Below are positions 8,806 through 17,432 of a stretch of 64,000 bases of DNA, in pieces. Origin of the DNA: Agrobacterium tumefaciens (GTDB lineage: Bacteria; Pseudomonadota; Alphaproteobacteria; Rhizobiales; Rhizobiaceae); assembly GCF_017726655.1 (NCBI RefSeq), contig NZ_CP072308.1:558001-622000 (forward strand). Direction: 5' to 3'. A model generated the notes under the pieces. The model was not told the origin of the DNA. It saw only the letters and a list, made by a program, of their open reading frames with translations, and searched no databases. Position 1 is the first letter of the stretch. Each line of letters opens with the position of its first letter. Made by a program: the position numbers and the translations under genes.

Positions 8806-9993
8806 ATGACCAAGAGAAATGACCTGCTTTCCGCCGCAGGTATAAATACGCGCCTGACCCATGGCGGTAACGATCCCGCCGATTGTTTCGGTTTCGTCAA
8901 CCCGCCCATCGTGCGTGGCTCGACCGTGCTTTTCCCGGATGCCGAGACGCTTTCGACCGAAAACCAGAAATATACCTATGGCACGCATGGCACGCCGACG
9001 ACCGACGCGCTGTGCAACATGGTCAACGCGCTTGAGGGTTCGGCCGGGACCATTCTCGTCCCGTCGGGCCTTGCCGCCATCACCGTGCCGTTCCTCGCCT
9101 ATCTCGGTGCGGGCGATCATGCCTTGATCGTTGATTCCGTCTATTTCCCCACCCGCCGCTTCTGCAACACGATGCTGAAAAAGCTGGGCGTCGAGGTGGA
9201 ATATTACGATCCGGCGATCGGGGAAGGCATCGAGGCCTTGATCCGCCCGAACACGAAGCTGGTGCATCTGGAAGCGCCTGGCTCCAACACCTTCGAAATT
9301 CAGGATGTGCGGCTGATCACCGATATCGCGCACAGGCATGATTGCGTCGTGACGATGGACAATACCTGGGCGACGCCGCTTTATTTCAAGCCCCTGGATT
9401 TCGGCGTCGATGTCTCCATCCATGCCGCCACCAAATATCCCTCGGGTCATTCGGATGTCCTGATGGGCTTCGTCTCGGCCAATGAAAAGCACTGGAAGGC
9501 GCTTTATCAGGCCAATGCCAATCTCGGCATCTGCGTCACATCTGACGACGCGTACCAAATCCTGCGCGGCATCCGCACTATGGGCATCCGGCTGGCGCAT
9601 CATCAGAAAAGCGCGCTTGATATTGCCACATGGCTGGAAAGCCGCGACGATGTCGTGCGTGTTCTGCATCCGGCCTTGCCGAGCTTTCCCGGACACGAAC
9701 TGTGGAAGCGTGATTTCAAGGGCGCGAGCGGTGTCTTCTCCTTCGTCTTGAAGGCGGAAGAGGGCAGGCACAAGCAGGCTGCAGCCGCCTTCCTCGATGC
9801 GCTGACCTTCTTCGGGCTCGGCTATTCCTGGGGTGGCTACGAATCGCTTGCGGTCGCCGTCTCGCTGGTCGATCGGACCATCGCCAAGGGTCCTTCGGGT
9901 GGCCCGGTTATCCGGTTGCAGATCGGGCTCGAGGATGTCGCCGATCTCAAGATGGATCTGGAGGCCGGGTTCAAGGCCGCGGCCGGCATCTGA
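8806..9993 (+). CDS. metC: Cystathionine beta-lyase (PLP-dependent)
   Basis: Cleaves cystathionine to homocysteine, pyruvate and ammonia in methionine synthesis. The 395-residue protein belongs to the Cys/Met metabolism PLP enzymes. The PLP lysine is Lys210 within HAATKYPSGHSDVLMG, and the TYGTHGTPT substrate-site region is at about 57-65. HGTPTT with a C-terminal VSLVDRTIAKGPSGGPVIR is typical of alphaproteobacterial MetC. Other enzymes of this fold (cystathionine gamma-lyase, gamma-synthase) are possible but fit less well. It diverges from aapJ. Confidence 0.88.
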   Translation: MTKRNDLLSAAGINTRLTHGGNDPADCFGFVNPPIVRGSTVLFPDAETLSTENQKYTYGTHGTPTTDALCNMVNALEGSAGTILVPSGLAAITVPFLAYLGAGDHALIVDSVYFPTRRFCNTMLKKLGVEVEYYDPAIGEGIEALIRPNTKLVHLEAPGSNTFEIQDVRLITDIAHRHDCVVTMDNTWATPLYFKPLDFGVDVSIHAATKYPSGHSDVLMGFVSANEKHWKALYQANANLGICVTSDDAYQILRGIRTMGIRLAHHQKSALDIATWLESRDDVVRVLHPALPSFPGHELWKRDFKGASGVFSFVLKAEEGRHKQAAAAFLDALTFFGLGYSWGGYESLAVAVSLVDRTIAKGPSGGPVIRLQIGLEDVADLKMDLEAGFKAAAGI

Positions 9994-10009
9994 CCCAGCC
10001 CTCAGCCCC

Positions 10010-11191
10010 TCAGCCCTTCGCGCGGTAGCCGTAGAGCCAGTCGAAGTCCTTCAGGAACGCTTCTGTGGGACGGGTGGAAAATACCAGGTTCCGGGCAATT
10101 CGGACCGGACCTTTGGCATGATAGGCAAAACGATTGAGAGAGGCCCGCTTGCGGGCCTTTTCGATGCGGGGGAGGCGCAAGGTCTCGAAAGCGGCAAGGG
10201 CCTGCGGCACAGGCAGGGGCTTTTCGCCATTGCTGCCGGCCACTGCGCCCGCAAGTTCAAACGCATCCTCTATCGCCATGGCCGCACCCTGGGCGGCGAA
10301 GGGCATCATGGCATGCGCCGCGTCGCCGATCAGCACGGTGTCACGTCCATTATGCCAGCGGCCGGGGCCAGCCTGATAGAGGGGCCAGAAGGTCGGATTC
10401 TCAGACGAGGCGAGCAGGCGGACGATCTGCGGGCTAAACCGTCGAAACTGCTCGAGCATCAGCGCTTTCTGCTGCCCGCTCGATTCCGCCCGCCACGTCG
10501 CGCCGGGGTCCGCGCCAAGTGCGATCGCGACAATGTTGAAGCCGCCGACTTCCTTCAGCGGATAAGCGACGATATGGCCGCCCGAACTGAGATAGGCCGT
10601 GACGGCGCTCTTGTTGATAGCGGATGGTGCATCGCTGTCGGCAACAGTGAACCGCCAGGCGACATTGCCGGAGAAGGTGGCGGTGGGTGCGGAAGGCACG
10701 GCGAAACGGGCCGCGGACCAGACACCATCCGCACCGACGATCAGATCATGGTCGCGGAAAGTCGTTGCGGCAATCACATCCAAGGTGGCGTTTTCAATGC
10801 GCTTTCCCAGGTGCAGGCGACAGAGTGGGTTCTGTGTCACCGCCTGGAGAAGCGCGCCTTGCAGGGTTGAGCGATGCAACACGCCATAGGGTGCGCCCCA
10901 GCGTTTGCGCGCCACGGCACCCATGGACAGCGAGAGCAGGGGGGAAAGGGTTTTTCCGGAAGCGAGTTCGACGGTGACCGGTTCGGTCCAGCGGGCCTCG
11001 ATATTAGGCAAAACGCCAAGCGTGGCCAGGATGCGCGATGCGTTGGGGGACAGTTGCAGACCGGCGCCGACTTCGGTCAGTTCACCGGCCTGTTCGATGA
11101 TGTCACAAGCAATCCCGTACCGGGCAAAAGAAAGGGCCGCGGTGAGACCGGCAATGCCGGCACCGACAATGGCTACGGATTTTATGGGCAT
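10010..11191 (-). CDS. FAD-dependent monooxygenase (salicylate-hydroxylase-like)
   Basis: A 393-residue flavoprotein aromatic hydroxylase. The N-terminal Rossmann motif GAGIAGL is at 10-16, the DG motif (VGADGVWSAAR) near 152-162, and the GD motif with FAD ribityl contacts (GDAAHAMMPFAAQG) from 289. Such enzymes use NAD(P)H and O2 to hydroxylate phenolic substrates. The actual substrate cannot be read from sequence, and no aromatic catabolism genes are adjacent. The gene downstream on the same strand is metC's convergent neighbour, and a small zinc protein gene lies just upstream. Confidence 0.85.
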   Translation of the reverse strand: MPIKSVAIVGAGIAGLTAALSFARYGIACDIIEQAGELTEVGAGLQLSPNASRILATLGVLPNIEARWTEPVTVELASGKTLSPLLSLSMGAVARKRWGAPYGVLHRSTLQGALLQAVTQNPLCRLHLGKRIENATLDVIAATTFRDHDLIVGADGVWSAARFAVPSAPTATFSGNVAWRFTVADSDAPSAINKSAVTAYLSSGGHIVAYPLKEVGGFNIVAIALGADPGATWRAESSGQQKALMLEQFRRFSPQIVRLLASSENPTFWPLYQAGPGRWHNGRDTVLIGDAAHAMMPFAAQGAAMAIEDAFELAGAVAGSNGEKPLPVPQALAAFETLRLPRIEKARKRASLNRFAYHAKGPVRIARNLVFSTRPTEAFLKDFDWLYGYRAKG

Positions 11192-11220
11192 GCTGCGCCC
11201 CGATCAGGAAGAGGGGAAGG

Positions 11221-11466
11221 TCAGGCGGCCTTCACGTGGAAAACGCAGCCCGGAGGATTGGTCTGCTCGGCCTTCAGCGACGGATTGTAGCGATAAAGGG
11301 TCGAGCAGTAGGAGCAGACCTTCTCATTGTCGTCGCCCATATCGATGAAGATATGCGGGTGATCGTAAGGCACGGATGCGCCGGTGCACATGAATTCCTT
11401 GACGCCGATCTCGATCATGCGGTGTCCGCCATCGTTCTGGAAGTGGGGAATGGAATGGCCGGCCAT
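11221..11466 (-). CDS. Small zinc-finger protein related to complex I subunit NDUFS6
   Basis: An 80-residue protein of the zf-CHCC family. Likely zinc ligands are Cys27 (FMCTG), His36 (YDHPH), Cys51 and Cys54 (CSYC), in the order known from the 13-kDa/NDUFS6 subunit of alphaproteobacterial and mitochondrial complex I. ATG 11466 is preferred over the frame start at 11484 because GGAG lies six bases upstream. The FAD monooxygenase gene follows by about 30 bases on the same strand, so the two may be co-transcribed without sharing a function. Confidence 0.85.
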   Translation of the reverse strand: MAGHSIPHFQNDGGHRMIEIGVKEFMCTGASVPYDHPHIFIDMGDDNEKVCSYCSTLYRYNPSLKAEQTNPPGCVFHVKAA

Positions 11467-11627
11467 GTTCGTCTCCAAATGCAATATCGTTATAGAGCCG
11501 CAATGCGTCTTCTCGCATCGGCTCTTCGTTGCGGATATGTAGCCTCAAACGCATTGCATCTCCATAAAAATCGTCAGCGAAACATGTTCAACATTGCTAA
11601 TTCCTGCCATATGGTCCGGCAAAAAGG

Positions 11628-12413
11628 ATGTCCTTGATGAATCTCAACACGCCGCAGTTTTCCGATTTTTCCCATGACGGTCTTCGCCTTGCCTATTTTG
11701 ACGAGGGTGATCCGGCGGGTGACCCGGTTCTGCTGATCCACGGCTTTGCGTCCAGCGCCAATGTCAACTGGGTGCATCCCGGCTGGCTGAAGACGCTGGG
11801 TGACGCCGGCTACCGGGTGATTGCCATCGACAATCGCGGCCATGGCGCAAGCGACAAGCCACATGATTCCGAGGCTTATTATCCCGCGGTCATGGCCGAC
11901 GACGCGGTGGCGCTGCTCAATCATCTGGGCATCGCGGAAGCCCATGTGATGGGCTATTCCATGGGCGCGCGTATTTCCGCGTTTCTGGCCATGGCGCATC
12001 CAGAGCGTGTTCGCTCCCTGGTGTTTGGTGGCCTCGGCATCGGCATGGTGGAAGGCGTGGGCGACTGGGACCCGATTGCGGAGGCCCTGCTGGCTCCATC
12101 TCTCGATGTGGTGACCCATGAGCGCGGCCGCATGTTCCGCGCCTTCGCCGACCAGACGAAAAGCGACCGTCTGGCGCTTGCCGCCTGTATCGAGACGTCG
12201 CGCGTTCTCGTCACGCGCGAGCAGGCGGCAAAGATCGACGCGCCGACGCTGATTGCGGTCGGAACGAAGGACGATATTGCCGGGTCCGGTCAGGAACTGG
12301 CCGCCGTCATGCCGCACGCACGCGCAATCGACATTCCCGGCCGCGACCACATGCTGGCCGTCGGCGACCGGGTGTTCAAGGCCGCGGTTTTGGAATTTTA
12401 TCGCGGGCTTTGA
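11628..12413 (+). CDS. Alpha/beta hydrolase
   Basis: A 261-residue single-domain alpha/beta-hydrolase. The oxyanion-hole HGF is at 39-40, the nucleophile elbow GYSMG has Ser111, and the base is His241 in PGRDHM, with a probable acid Asp in VGTKDD near 213. DNRGHGASDKP is typical of esterase/lactonase-like members. It has no signal peptide, so it is cytoplasmic. Substrate unknown. It could begin at ATG 11637 instead. Confidence 0.85.
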   Translation: MSLMNLNTPQFSDFSHDGLRLAYFDEGDPAGDPVLLIHGFASSANVNWVHPGWLKTLGDAGYRVIAIDNRGHGASDKPHDSEAYYPAVMADDAVALLNHLGIAEAHVMGYSMGARISAFLAMAHPERVRSLVFGGLGIGMVEGVGDWDPIAEALLAPSLDVVTHERGRMFRAFADQTKSDRLALAACIETSRVLVTREQAAKIDAPTLIAVGTKDDIAGSGQELAAVMPHARAIDIPGRDHMLAVGDRVFKAAVLEFYRGL

Positions 12414-12613
12414 CCCGGGTGATCTTGCAGAAGAAGTGAGCCCGGCTCTCCGTCAGGAGTTCCTGGATTGTTCGCACCGGCAAGAAATGGTTTTTCAAGC
12501 TGCATGAAGAAAAACTGAAGCCTTGCCGCCTTTAAAGTCGTCGTTCGAATCCCATTTCTAACGCACGCCTTTTTCTGTATAAAGAACGACCACTGCAAAC
12601 GAGGAGACCATTC

Positions 12614-13438
12614 ATGGTCGCACGTACCGAGGCCCGTCAGCCTGAACAGCTGGCGATAGTCGATCCGATCTGGGGCAGCCTGCTCAATGAAGCGCGCAGC
12701 GCCGCTGCGCAGGACCCGCTGCTTTCCGCTTTTCTCTATTCGACGATCCTCAATCACCGCTCGCTCGAGGAGTGTGTGATCTACCGTATCTGCGAACTCC
12801 TCGATCATCCCGATATGCAGGCCGTGCTTCTGCGCCAGACCTTCCAGGATATGCTGGACGACTGGCCGGAATGGGGCAGTGTGCTGCGCGTCGACATTCA
12901 GGCCGTTTACGACCGCGACCCGGCCTGCACGCGCTTCATGGAGCCGCTCCTCTATTTCAAGGGTTTTCAGGCGATCCAGACCCATCGGCTTGCCCACTGG
13001 CTGCTGCAGAAGGGGCGCAGGGATTTGGCCCTTTATCTGCAAAGCCGGTCATCCAGCATCTTCCAGACGGATATCAACCCGGCCGCGCGCATCGGCAAGG
13101 GCATCTTCCTCGATCACGCTACCGGCCTTGTGGTCGGTGAAACCGCCGTCATCGGCGACAACGTCTCCATCTTGCATGGCGTGACGCTGGGTGGCACCGG
13201 CAAGGAAGGGGCGGACCGGCATCCCAAGATCGGAAATGGCGTGATGATCGGGGCAGGGGCAAAAATTCTCGGCAATATCGAGATCGGCAATTGCTCGCGC
13301 ATTGCGGCGGGTTCTGTCGTGCTGAAGCCTGTTCCGCCGAAGACCACGGTTGCCGGTGTGCCGGCGCGGGTGGTGGGAGAAGCAGGGTGTTCCGAACCCT
13401 CGCGTCTGATGGACCAGGTCATCGGGGCCGATATCTGA
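12614..13438 (+). CDS. cysE: Serine O-acetyltransferase
   Basis: Transfers acetyl from acetyl-CoA to serine, giving O-acetylserine for cysteine synthesis. The 274-residue protein has the alpha-helical N-terminal SAT domain (residues about 15-115), then left-handed beta-helix hexapeptide repeats with the His-containing active-site segment HATGLVVGETAVIGDNVSIL and HGVTLGGTGK. It ends in the isoleucine terminus typical of CysE (GADI). GAGGAG sits about 10 bases upstream of ATG 12614. Confidence 0.95.
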   Translation: MVARTEARQPEQLAIVDPIWGSLLNEARSAAAQDPLLSAFLYSTILNHRSLEECVIYRICELLDHPDMQAVLLRQTFQDMLDDWPEWGSVLRVDIQAVYDRDPACTRFMEPLLYFKGFQAIQTHRLAHWLLQKGRRDLALYLQSRSSSIFQTDINPAARIGKGIFLDHATGLVVGETAVIGDNVSILHGVTLGGTGKEGADRHPKIGNGVMIGAGAKILGNIEIGNCSRIAAGSVVLKPVPPKTTVAGVPARVVGEAGCSEPSRLMDQVIGADI

Positions 13439-13558
13439 GAGGTGGTACATATTGCGCTCGTCCATGGGAAAGACATGGGCGACGTGCCGCTTTCACTTTA
13501 CTTTCGCCTTTGTCCCATGCCAAAAGCGGGCCAACGCGAACCGCACAGGAGAAAACTG

Positions 13559-13762
13559 GTGAAAGCCGACGAACTCAAAAAACTCGACGCCTATTTCAAG
13601 CGCACCTTCAACGAAAAGATGATTGTCAAAGCACGTCCCCGCAAGGACGATTCGGCTGAAGTGTATATGGGCGAAGAGTTTCTCGGCGTTGTCTATATCG
13701 ACGACGAAGACGGCGACCGCTCCTATAACTTTTCCATGGCGATCCTCGACGTCGACCTCTGA
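13559..13762 (+). CDS. DUF3126 family small protein
   Basis: A 67-residue acidic protein read from GTG 13559, which has AGGAG seven bases upstream; the longer open frame from 13442 lacks a ribosome site. Its sequence (ADELKKLDAYFKRTF and EEFLGVVYIDDEDGDRSY) matches the small DUF3126 family of alphaproteobacteria as I recall it, a beta-rich single domain of unknown role. It lies 120 bases after cysE and is followed by a strong hairpin. Confidence 0.8.
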   Translation: MKADELKKLDAYFKRTFNEKMIVKARPRKDDSAEVYMGEEFLGVVYIDDEDGDRSYNFSMAILDVDL

Positions 13763-13804
13763 TCGTCACCATCCGGTGACGGGTGAAGATTTGCACTGAT
13801 CCTG

Positions 13805-13841
13805 TCGCCCGCGGTCGTTCACGCCGCGGGCGATTTGTTTT
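13805..13841. terminator. Hairpin terminator between DUF3126 gene and P450 gene
   Basis: TCGCCCGCGG (13805-13814) pairs perfectly with CCGCGGGCGA (13824-13833) and is followed on the plus strand by TTTGTTTTGT. The right arm lies inside the last codons of the converging P450 gene, whose stop is at 13819-13821, so the hairpin may serve both transcripts. Confidence 0.7.
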
Positions 13842-15213
13842 GTCTTGGCACGACTTGCATCATCAGCCGGTCTTCTGGCCGCAGGGTGACCCGCATCAGC
13901 GGCTCCATGGTTGCTGGCGTCTTGTTCCTGACGTGGGCGCCCTGCAAAAGGACCGCGAGGATGGCGACAGCTTCCATCATCGCAAAGGCATTGCCGATGC
14001 AAACGCGCGGACCGGCGCCGAAGGGCATGTAGGCATAGCGGTGGCGTTGCTTGACTTTTTCCGGCTCGAAGCGCGACGGATCGAAGCGGTCAGGCTCCTC
14101 CCACAGCGAGGCGTGCCTGTGGATGGCGTATATCGGCACATAAAGAACGGTTCCGGCCGCAATATCATGTTCGCCGAGGCGGAAGTCCTGCAATGCCGTG
14201 CGTGTAATGATGGGAGCGGGGGGATAAAGTCGCATCGCCTCTGAAAATACCTGCCGCGTGTAGGTGAGTCCGGCGACATGGTCTGCCGTCACCGGCTGGC
14301 CGTCGGTGACGGCGTCAATCTCCGCGATCACCTTCGCTTCGATCTCCGGATGTCGCGACAGAAGGTAGAAGGTCCAGACAAGGCCAAGCGCCGTCGTCTC
14401 GTGACCGGCGGTGATGAACGTCAGCAGATTGTCGACGATTTCCGTATCGGTCATCATCCGACCGGTCTCAGGGTCTTTCGCCTCCAGAAGCATCGAAACG
14501 AGATCCGCCCTGTCGCCGGGATGTCGTCGCCGCTCGATAATTACCTTCACGAGGCTCGAGCGGAGATAGTCGACTGCCAGCCGCGCCTTGCGGCGACCGG
14601 GATGCGGCAGCCACTCCGGCACACCCAGCATGGCGAGCGCGATCGTCCAGCCCGTTGGCTTCAGATAGTCGGTGATGCTTTGTTCGACGCGGTGGATATC
14701 GACGTCATGCCCGCCGGACATCATGGTCTCGACGATGACGTCAAACGTGGTCATCATCATTTCATGGGCGATATCGATATGGCCGCCCGGCGCAGTGTTC
14801 CAGCGCTTCTGCGTGCGGCGAGCCGCGTCCACCATCAAGGGCAGGAGTTGCTGGAGTTTGTCGTGGCGGAAGGCCGCGGCGACGGACTGCCGCTGCCACT
14901 TCCAGTGATCGCCGTCAGCAGTTAACAGACCTTGCCCAAGAGCCGGGCCCAGAGCTCGACGCACATCATCGCCCTTGGAGAGCAAATGGGCATTTTTAAC
15001 CAGGGCTTCGTGGACAAGGGCGGGATCTGCAAGATGGACCCGTATCCGGCCCGCAATCCGATTGAACACCGCGGGCTCCGTGAAAATCTCGGGCGGCAAT
15101 GCCTTTAACGGATTTTGTATGAGCGACAGCGCCAGGCGAGCAACGGCGATGTTGGACATAGAAGAGGTTTCGCTGGCTTGCGGCTTATTTTGGCGAAGGT
15201 CTTTCTCAGGCAC
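13819..15213 (-). CDS. Cytochrome P450
   Basis: A 464-residue P450. The haem-binding loop FGAGPRVCIG has its Cys ligand near residue 405, the I-helix oxygen-activation motif is AGHETTALG, and the K-helix ExxR is in EAMRLYPPAP. The sequence resembles the CYP4/CYP102-like group that hydroxylates fatty acids or terpenoids more than the short P450cam type; substrate unknown. GTG 15213 is chosen because GGAGG lies eight bases upstream; the frame also has ATG at 15228 and 15159. No ferredoxin or reductase gene is adjacent. A TetR gene diverges from it across paired operator-like repeats. Confidence 0.92.
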   Translation of the reverse strand: MPEKDLRQNKPQASETSSMSNIAVARLALSLIQNPLKALPPEIFTEPAVFNRIAGRIRVHLADPALVHEALVKNAHLLSKGDDVRRALGPALGQGLLTADGDHWKWQRQSVAAAFRHDKLQQLLPLMVDAARRTQKRWNTAPGGHIDIAHEMMMTTFDVIVETMMSGGHDVDIHRVEQSITDYLKPTGWTIALAMLGVPEWLPHPGRRKARLAVDYLRSSLVKVIIERRRHPGDRADLVSMLLEAKDPETGRMMTDTEIVDNLLTFITAGHETTALGLVWTFYLLSRHPEIEAKVIAEIDAVTDGQPVTADHVAGLTYTRQVFSEAMRLYPPAPIITRTALQDFRLGEHDIAAGTVLYVPIYAIHRHASLWEEPDRFDPSRFEPEKVKQRHRYAYMPFGAGPRVCIGNAFAMMEAVAILAVLLQGAHVRNKTPATMEPLMRVTLRPEDRLMMQVVPRQNKSPAA

Positions 15214-15254
15214 GTTTCGGCCCTCCATATCGCGATGACGGCAAAAATGGTTTT

Positions 15255-15270
15255 TAAGGTGTATACCTTA
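15255..15270. promoter_or_regulatory. Operator-like repeat 1, P450/TetR intergenic region
   Basis: TAAGGTGTATACCTTA has 6-bp inverted arms TAAGGT/ACCTTA and lies 42 bases upstream of the P450 start. The near-identical site 2 lies 27 bases away, centre to centre. Confidence 0.7.
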
Positions 15271-15281
15271 TTTTAGTGATT

Positions 15282-15297
15282 TAAGGTGTACGCCTTA
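15282..15297. promoter_or_regulatory. Operator-like repeat 2, P450/TetR intergenic region
   Basis: TAAGGTGTACGCCTTA differs from site 1 only in the 10th and 11th bases and ends seven bases before the TetR ATG. TetR-family proteins usually bind such palindromes in their own divergent promoter regions, so autoregulation plus P450 repression is likely. Confidence 0.7.
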
Positions 15298-15304
15298 TTT
15301 TTCA

Positions 15305-15988
15305 ATGGTCGAGTTTTCAGTCGTGAAAAAAAACATCAGCAGGCAATCAACGGACCGTCCAATACCAACGCGCGAACGGATTCTTACAGCCGCGCTCGCT
15401 TTGTTCAATGAGCGTGGGCCCGATCACGTCACGACGGCAGACATTGCAGGCGCGGTCGGCATCAATGAAGGCAATCTCTATTACCATTTCCGCACCAAGG
15501 AAGCGCTTGTCCTTGCGCTCTTCTCGCGGTTCGAGGCCGATGCCGTGGCTGTGGTCGCGGATGTTGACAGCGCGAATGAGAAGGCGGCGGCGACCTATGC
15601 CGGTTTTCTGCGGCTCTGGTTTTCGCTCGTATGGGATTATCGTTTCCTTTTTCGCGACCTTGTCGGCCTCGTCTCTTTGGCTCCGGCGCTTGTCGAGCCC
15701 GTGCGAGCGATCAGCGCGACCATGCGCCTTGCCGTTGGCGATATCGTCTCGCGTATGGAAAAAGCGGGTCTGGCCGCAATTCCACAAGAAGAAAGGCCAG
15801 CCGTTCTGACAAATCTCTGGATCGTCTCGACCTATTGGGCGGCCTATCTCAACCTTCAGGAAGGTGTTGTCGAGTTTGGACCGCAGCAGTTGGACTGGGG
15901 ATTGCAGCAGGTTTCAAGCCTGTTCAGACCCTATCTCTCCGTGGAGGCGAAAAACGAGTTGGAGGCACTGCTGGTGGGGGAGCCATAG
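15305..15988 (+). CDS. TetR family transcriptional regulator
   Basis: A 227-residue one-component regulator. The N-terminal helix-turn-helix (residues about 20-65) reads RERILTAALALFNERG, VTTADIAGAVGINEG and NLYYHFRTKEAL. The larger C-terminal helical part would bind a ligand, whose identity cannot be read. The ATG follows operator-like site 2 by seven bases with no Shine-Dalgarno, so translation may be leaderless or start at an internal GTG a few codons later. It diverges from the P450 gene, its most likely target. Confidence 0.9.
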   Translation: MVEFSVVKKNISRQSTDRPIPTRERILTAALALFNERGPDHVTTADIAGAVGINEGNLYYHFRTKEALVLALFSRFEADAVAVVADVDSANEKAAATYAGFLRLWFSLVWDYRFLFRDLVGLVSLAPALVEPVRAISATMRLAVGDIVSRMEKAGLAAIPQEERPAVLTNLWIVSTYWAAYLNLQEGVVEFGPQQLDWGLQQVSSLFRPYLSVEAKNELEALLVGEP

Positions 15989-16021
15989 TTTCACCCGACA
16001 GTCAAATAGCCTGAAAATAAA

Positions 16022-16050
16022 ACGCCCGCGACGATATCCGTCGCGGGCGC
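16022..16050 (-). terminator. Terminator of the formaldehyde dehydrogenase gene
   Basis: CGCCCGCGACG (16023-16033) pairs perfectly with CGTCGCGGGCG (16039-16049). On the minus strand the hairpin is followed by TTTTATTTT, a clear intrinsic terminator about 33 bases past the fdhA stop. It may also stop the converging TetR transcript. Confidence 0.8.
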
Positions 16051-16082
16051 TTCTACCCGTCACCCGTTTGCGGGCAAAGTCA

Positions 16083-17273
16083 TCATGCCGCCTTCAGCAG
16101 ATCGCCATGTGGATCAAGCACAAACTTGGTGGCAGCGCCCTGGTCAAAGCTTTCATACCCCTGAACGGCATCATCAAGCGCAATGATCTTGGCGTTGACG
16201 ATGTCTGCAATCGGCAAGCGGTCGTGCAGGATTGCCTGCATGAGCTGGCGATTGTATTTCAGCACCGGTGTCTGGCCGGTGTGGAAGGATTGCGCCTTTG
16301 CCCAGCCGAGGCCGAAGCGTAGCGACAGGCTGCCCTGCTTGGCGGCATCGTCCACCGCGCCGGGATCCTCCGTTACATAAAGGCCGGGAATGCCGATGGA
16401 ACCGGCGGCGCGGGTAATTTCCATCATCTGGTTGAGAACGAGGGCCGGCTGTTCACCGCCTGCATGGCCGCGTGCTTCAAAGCCGACCGCGTCGATGGCG
16501 CTGTCCACCTCGTTGGTGCCGACAATCTCGGCGATCATATCGCCGAGGCGGTCACCTTTGGACAGATCAACGGGCTCGAAACCGACTTTCGCAGCATGGG
16601 CAAGACGATCCTTGTTGAAATCGCCGATCATGACGACCGCTGCGCCGAGAATACGGGCGGAAGCGGCCGCAGCAAGACCGACCGGGCCTGCACCGGCAAC
16701 ATACACGGTGGAGCCAACACCGACGCCCGCCTTGACCGCGCCGTGGAAGCCGGTCGGCAGAATATCCGAGAGCATGGTCAGGTCGCGGATCTTCGACATC
16801 GCCCGGTCGCGATCCGGGAATTTCAGCAGGTTGAAGTCGGCATAGGGGATCGTCACATATTTCGCCTGGCCACCGATCCAGCCGCCCATATCGACATAAC
16901 CGTAAGCGCCACCGGCACGGGAGGGGTTCACCGTCAGGCAGACGCCGGTATCCTGCGCCTTGCAGCAGCGGCAACGGCCGCAGGCCACGTTGAACGGCAC
17001 GGAAACGATGTCGCCAACCTGCAGCATCTCGACGTCGATGCCCTTCTCGATGACTTCGCCGGTGATTTCGTGACCAAGAACGAGGCCCGGCATTGCCGTG
17101 GTGCGGCCGCGCACCATGTGCTGGTCGGAGCCGCAGATATTGGTGGAAATAACCTTGAGAATGACGCCGTGCTCGATCCGGCGGCCATCCGGCGCCTCAA
17201 GCTTCGGGTCGTCGATGTCGCGGACCTCGACCTGACCCGGCCGCATGTAGACGACGCCTCTGTTCCTGCTCAT
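16083..17273 (-). CDS. fdhA: Glutathione-independent formaldehyde dehydrogenase (zinc type)
   Basis: A 396-residue zinc medium-chain dehydrogenase closely resembling Pseudomonas putida formaldehyde dehydrogenase. It oxidises formaldehyde to formate using tightly held NAD without glutathione. Catalytic-zinc ligands are Cys47 (NICGSDQH) and His68-Glu69 (GHE). The four structural-zinc cysteines are Cys98, Cys101, Cys104 and Cys112. The Rossmann motif GAGPVGLAA is visible. ATG 17273 has GGAGGA six bases upstream, so the longer open frame to 17351 is rejected. Monocistronic, with its own terminator. Confidence 0.92.
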   Translation of the reverse strand: MSRNRGVVYMRPGQVEVRDIDDPKLEAPDGRRIEHGVILKVISTNICGSDQHMVRGRTTAMPGLVLGHEITGEVIEKGIDVEMLQVGDIVSVPFNVACGRCRCCKAQDTGVCLTVNPSRAGGAYGYVDMGGWIGGQAKYVTIPYADFNLLKFPDRDRAMSKIRDLTMLSDILPTGFHGAVKAGVGVGSTVYVAGAGPVGLAAAASARILGAAVVMIGDFNKDRLAHAAKVGFEPVDLSKGDRLGDMIAEIVGTNEVDSAIDAVGFEARGHAGGEQPALVLNQMMEITRAAGSIGIPGLYVTEDPGAVDDAAKQGSLSLRFGLGWAKAQSFHTGQTPVLKYNRQLMQAILHDRLPIADIVNAKIIALDDAVQGYESFDQGAATKFVLDPHGDLLKAA

Positions 17274-17432
17274 ATCCATCTCCTCCATGGTTGAACGCCG
17301 TGCCTTTCCGCTCCTCCGCGGGCAGGTCACTTCATGGGTGCAGCAAACCATGAGAGGGGAAATGTGGCCTTCGGGAATACGACACGCGGTGTGGTCGTAA
17401 CGACACCGCGTGTGGGAGACGTCGCAGCGGCG

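Noticed and set aside
8659..9771. 370-residue open frame opposite metC
   Set aside because: Antisense to a PLP enzyme with all motifs present.
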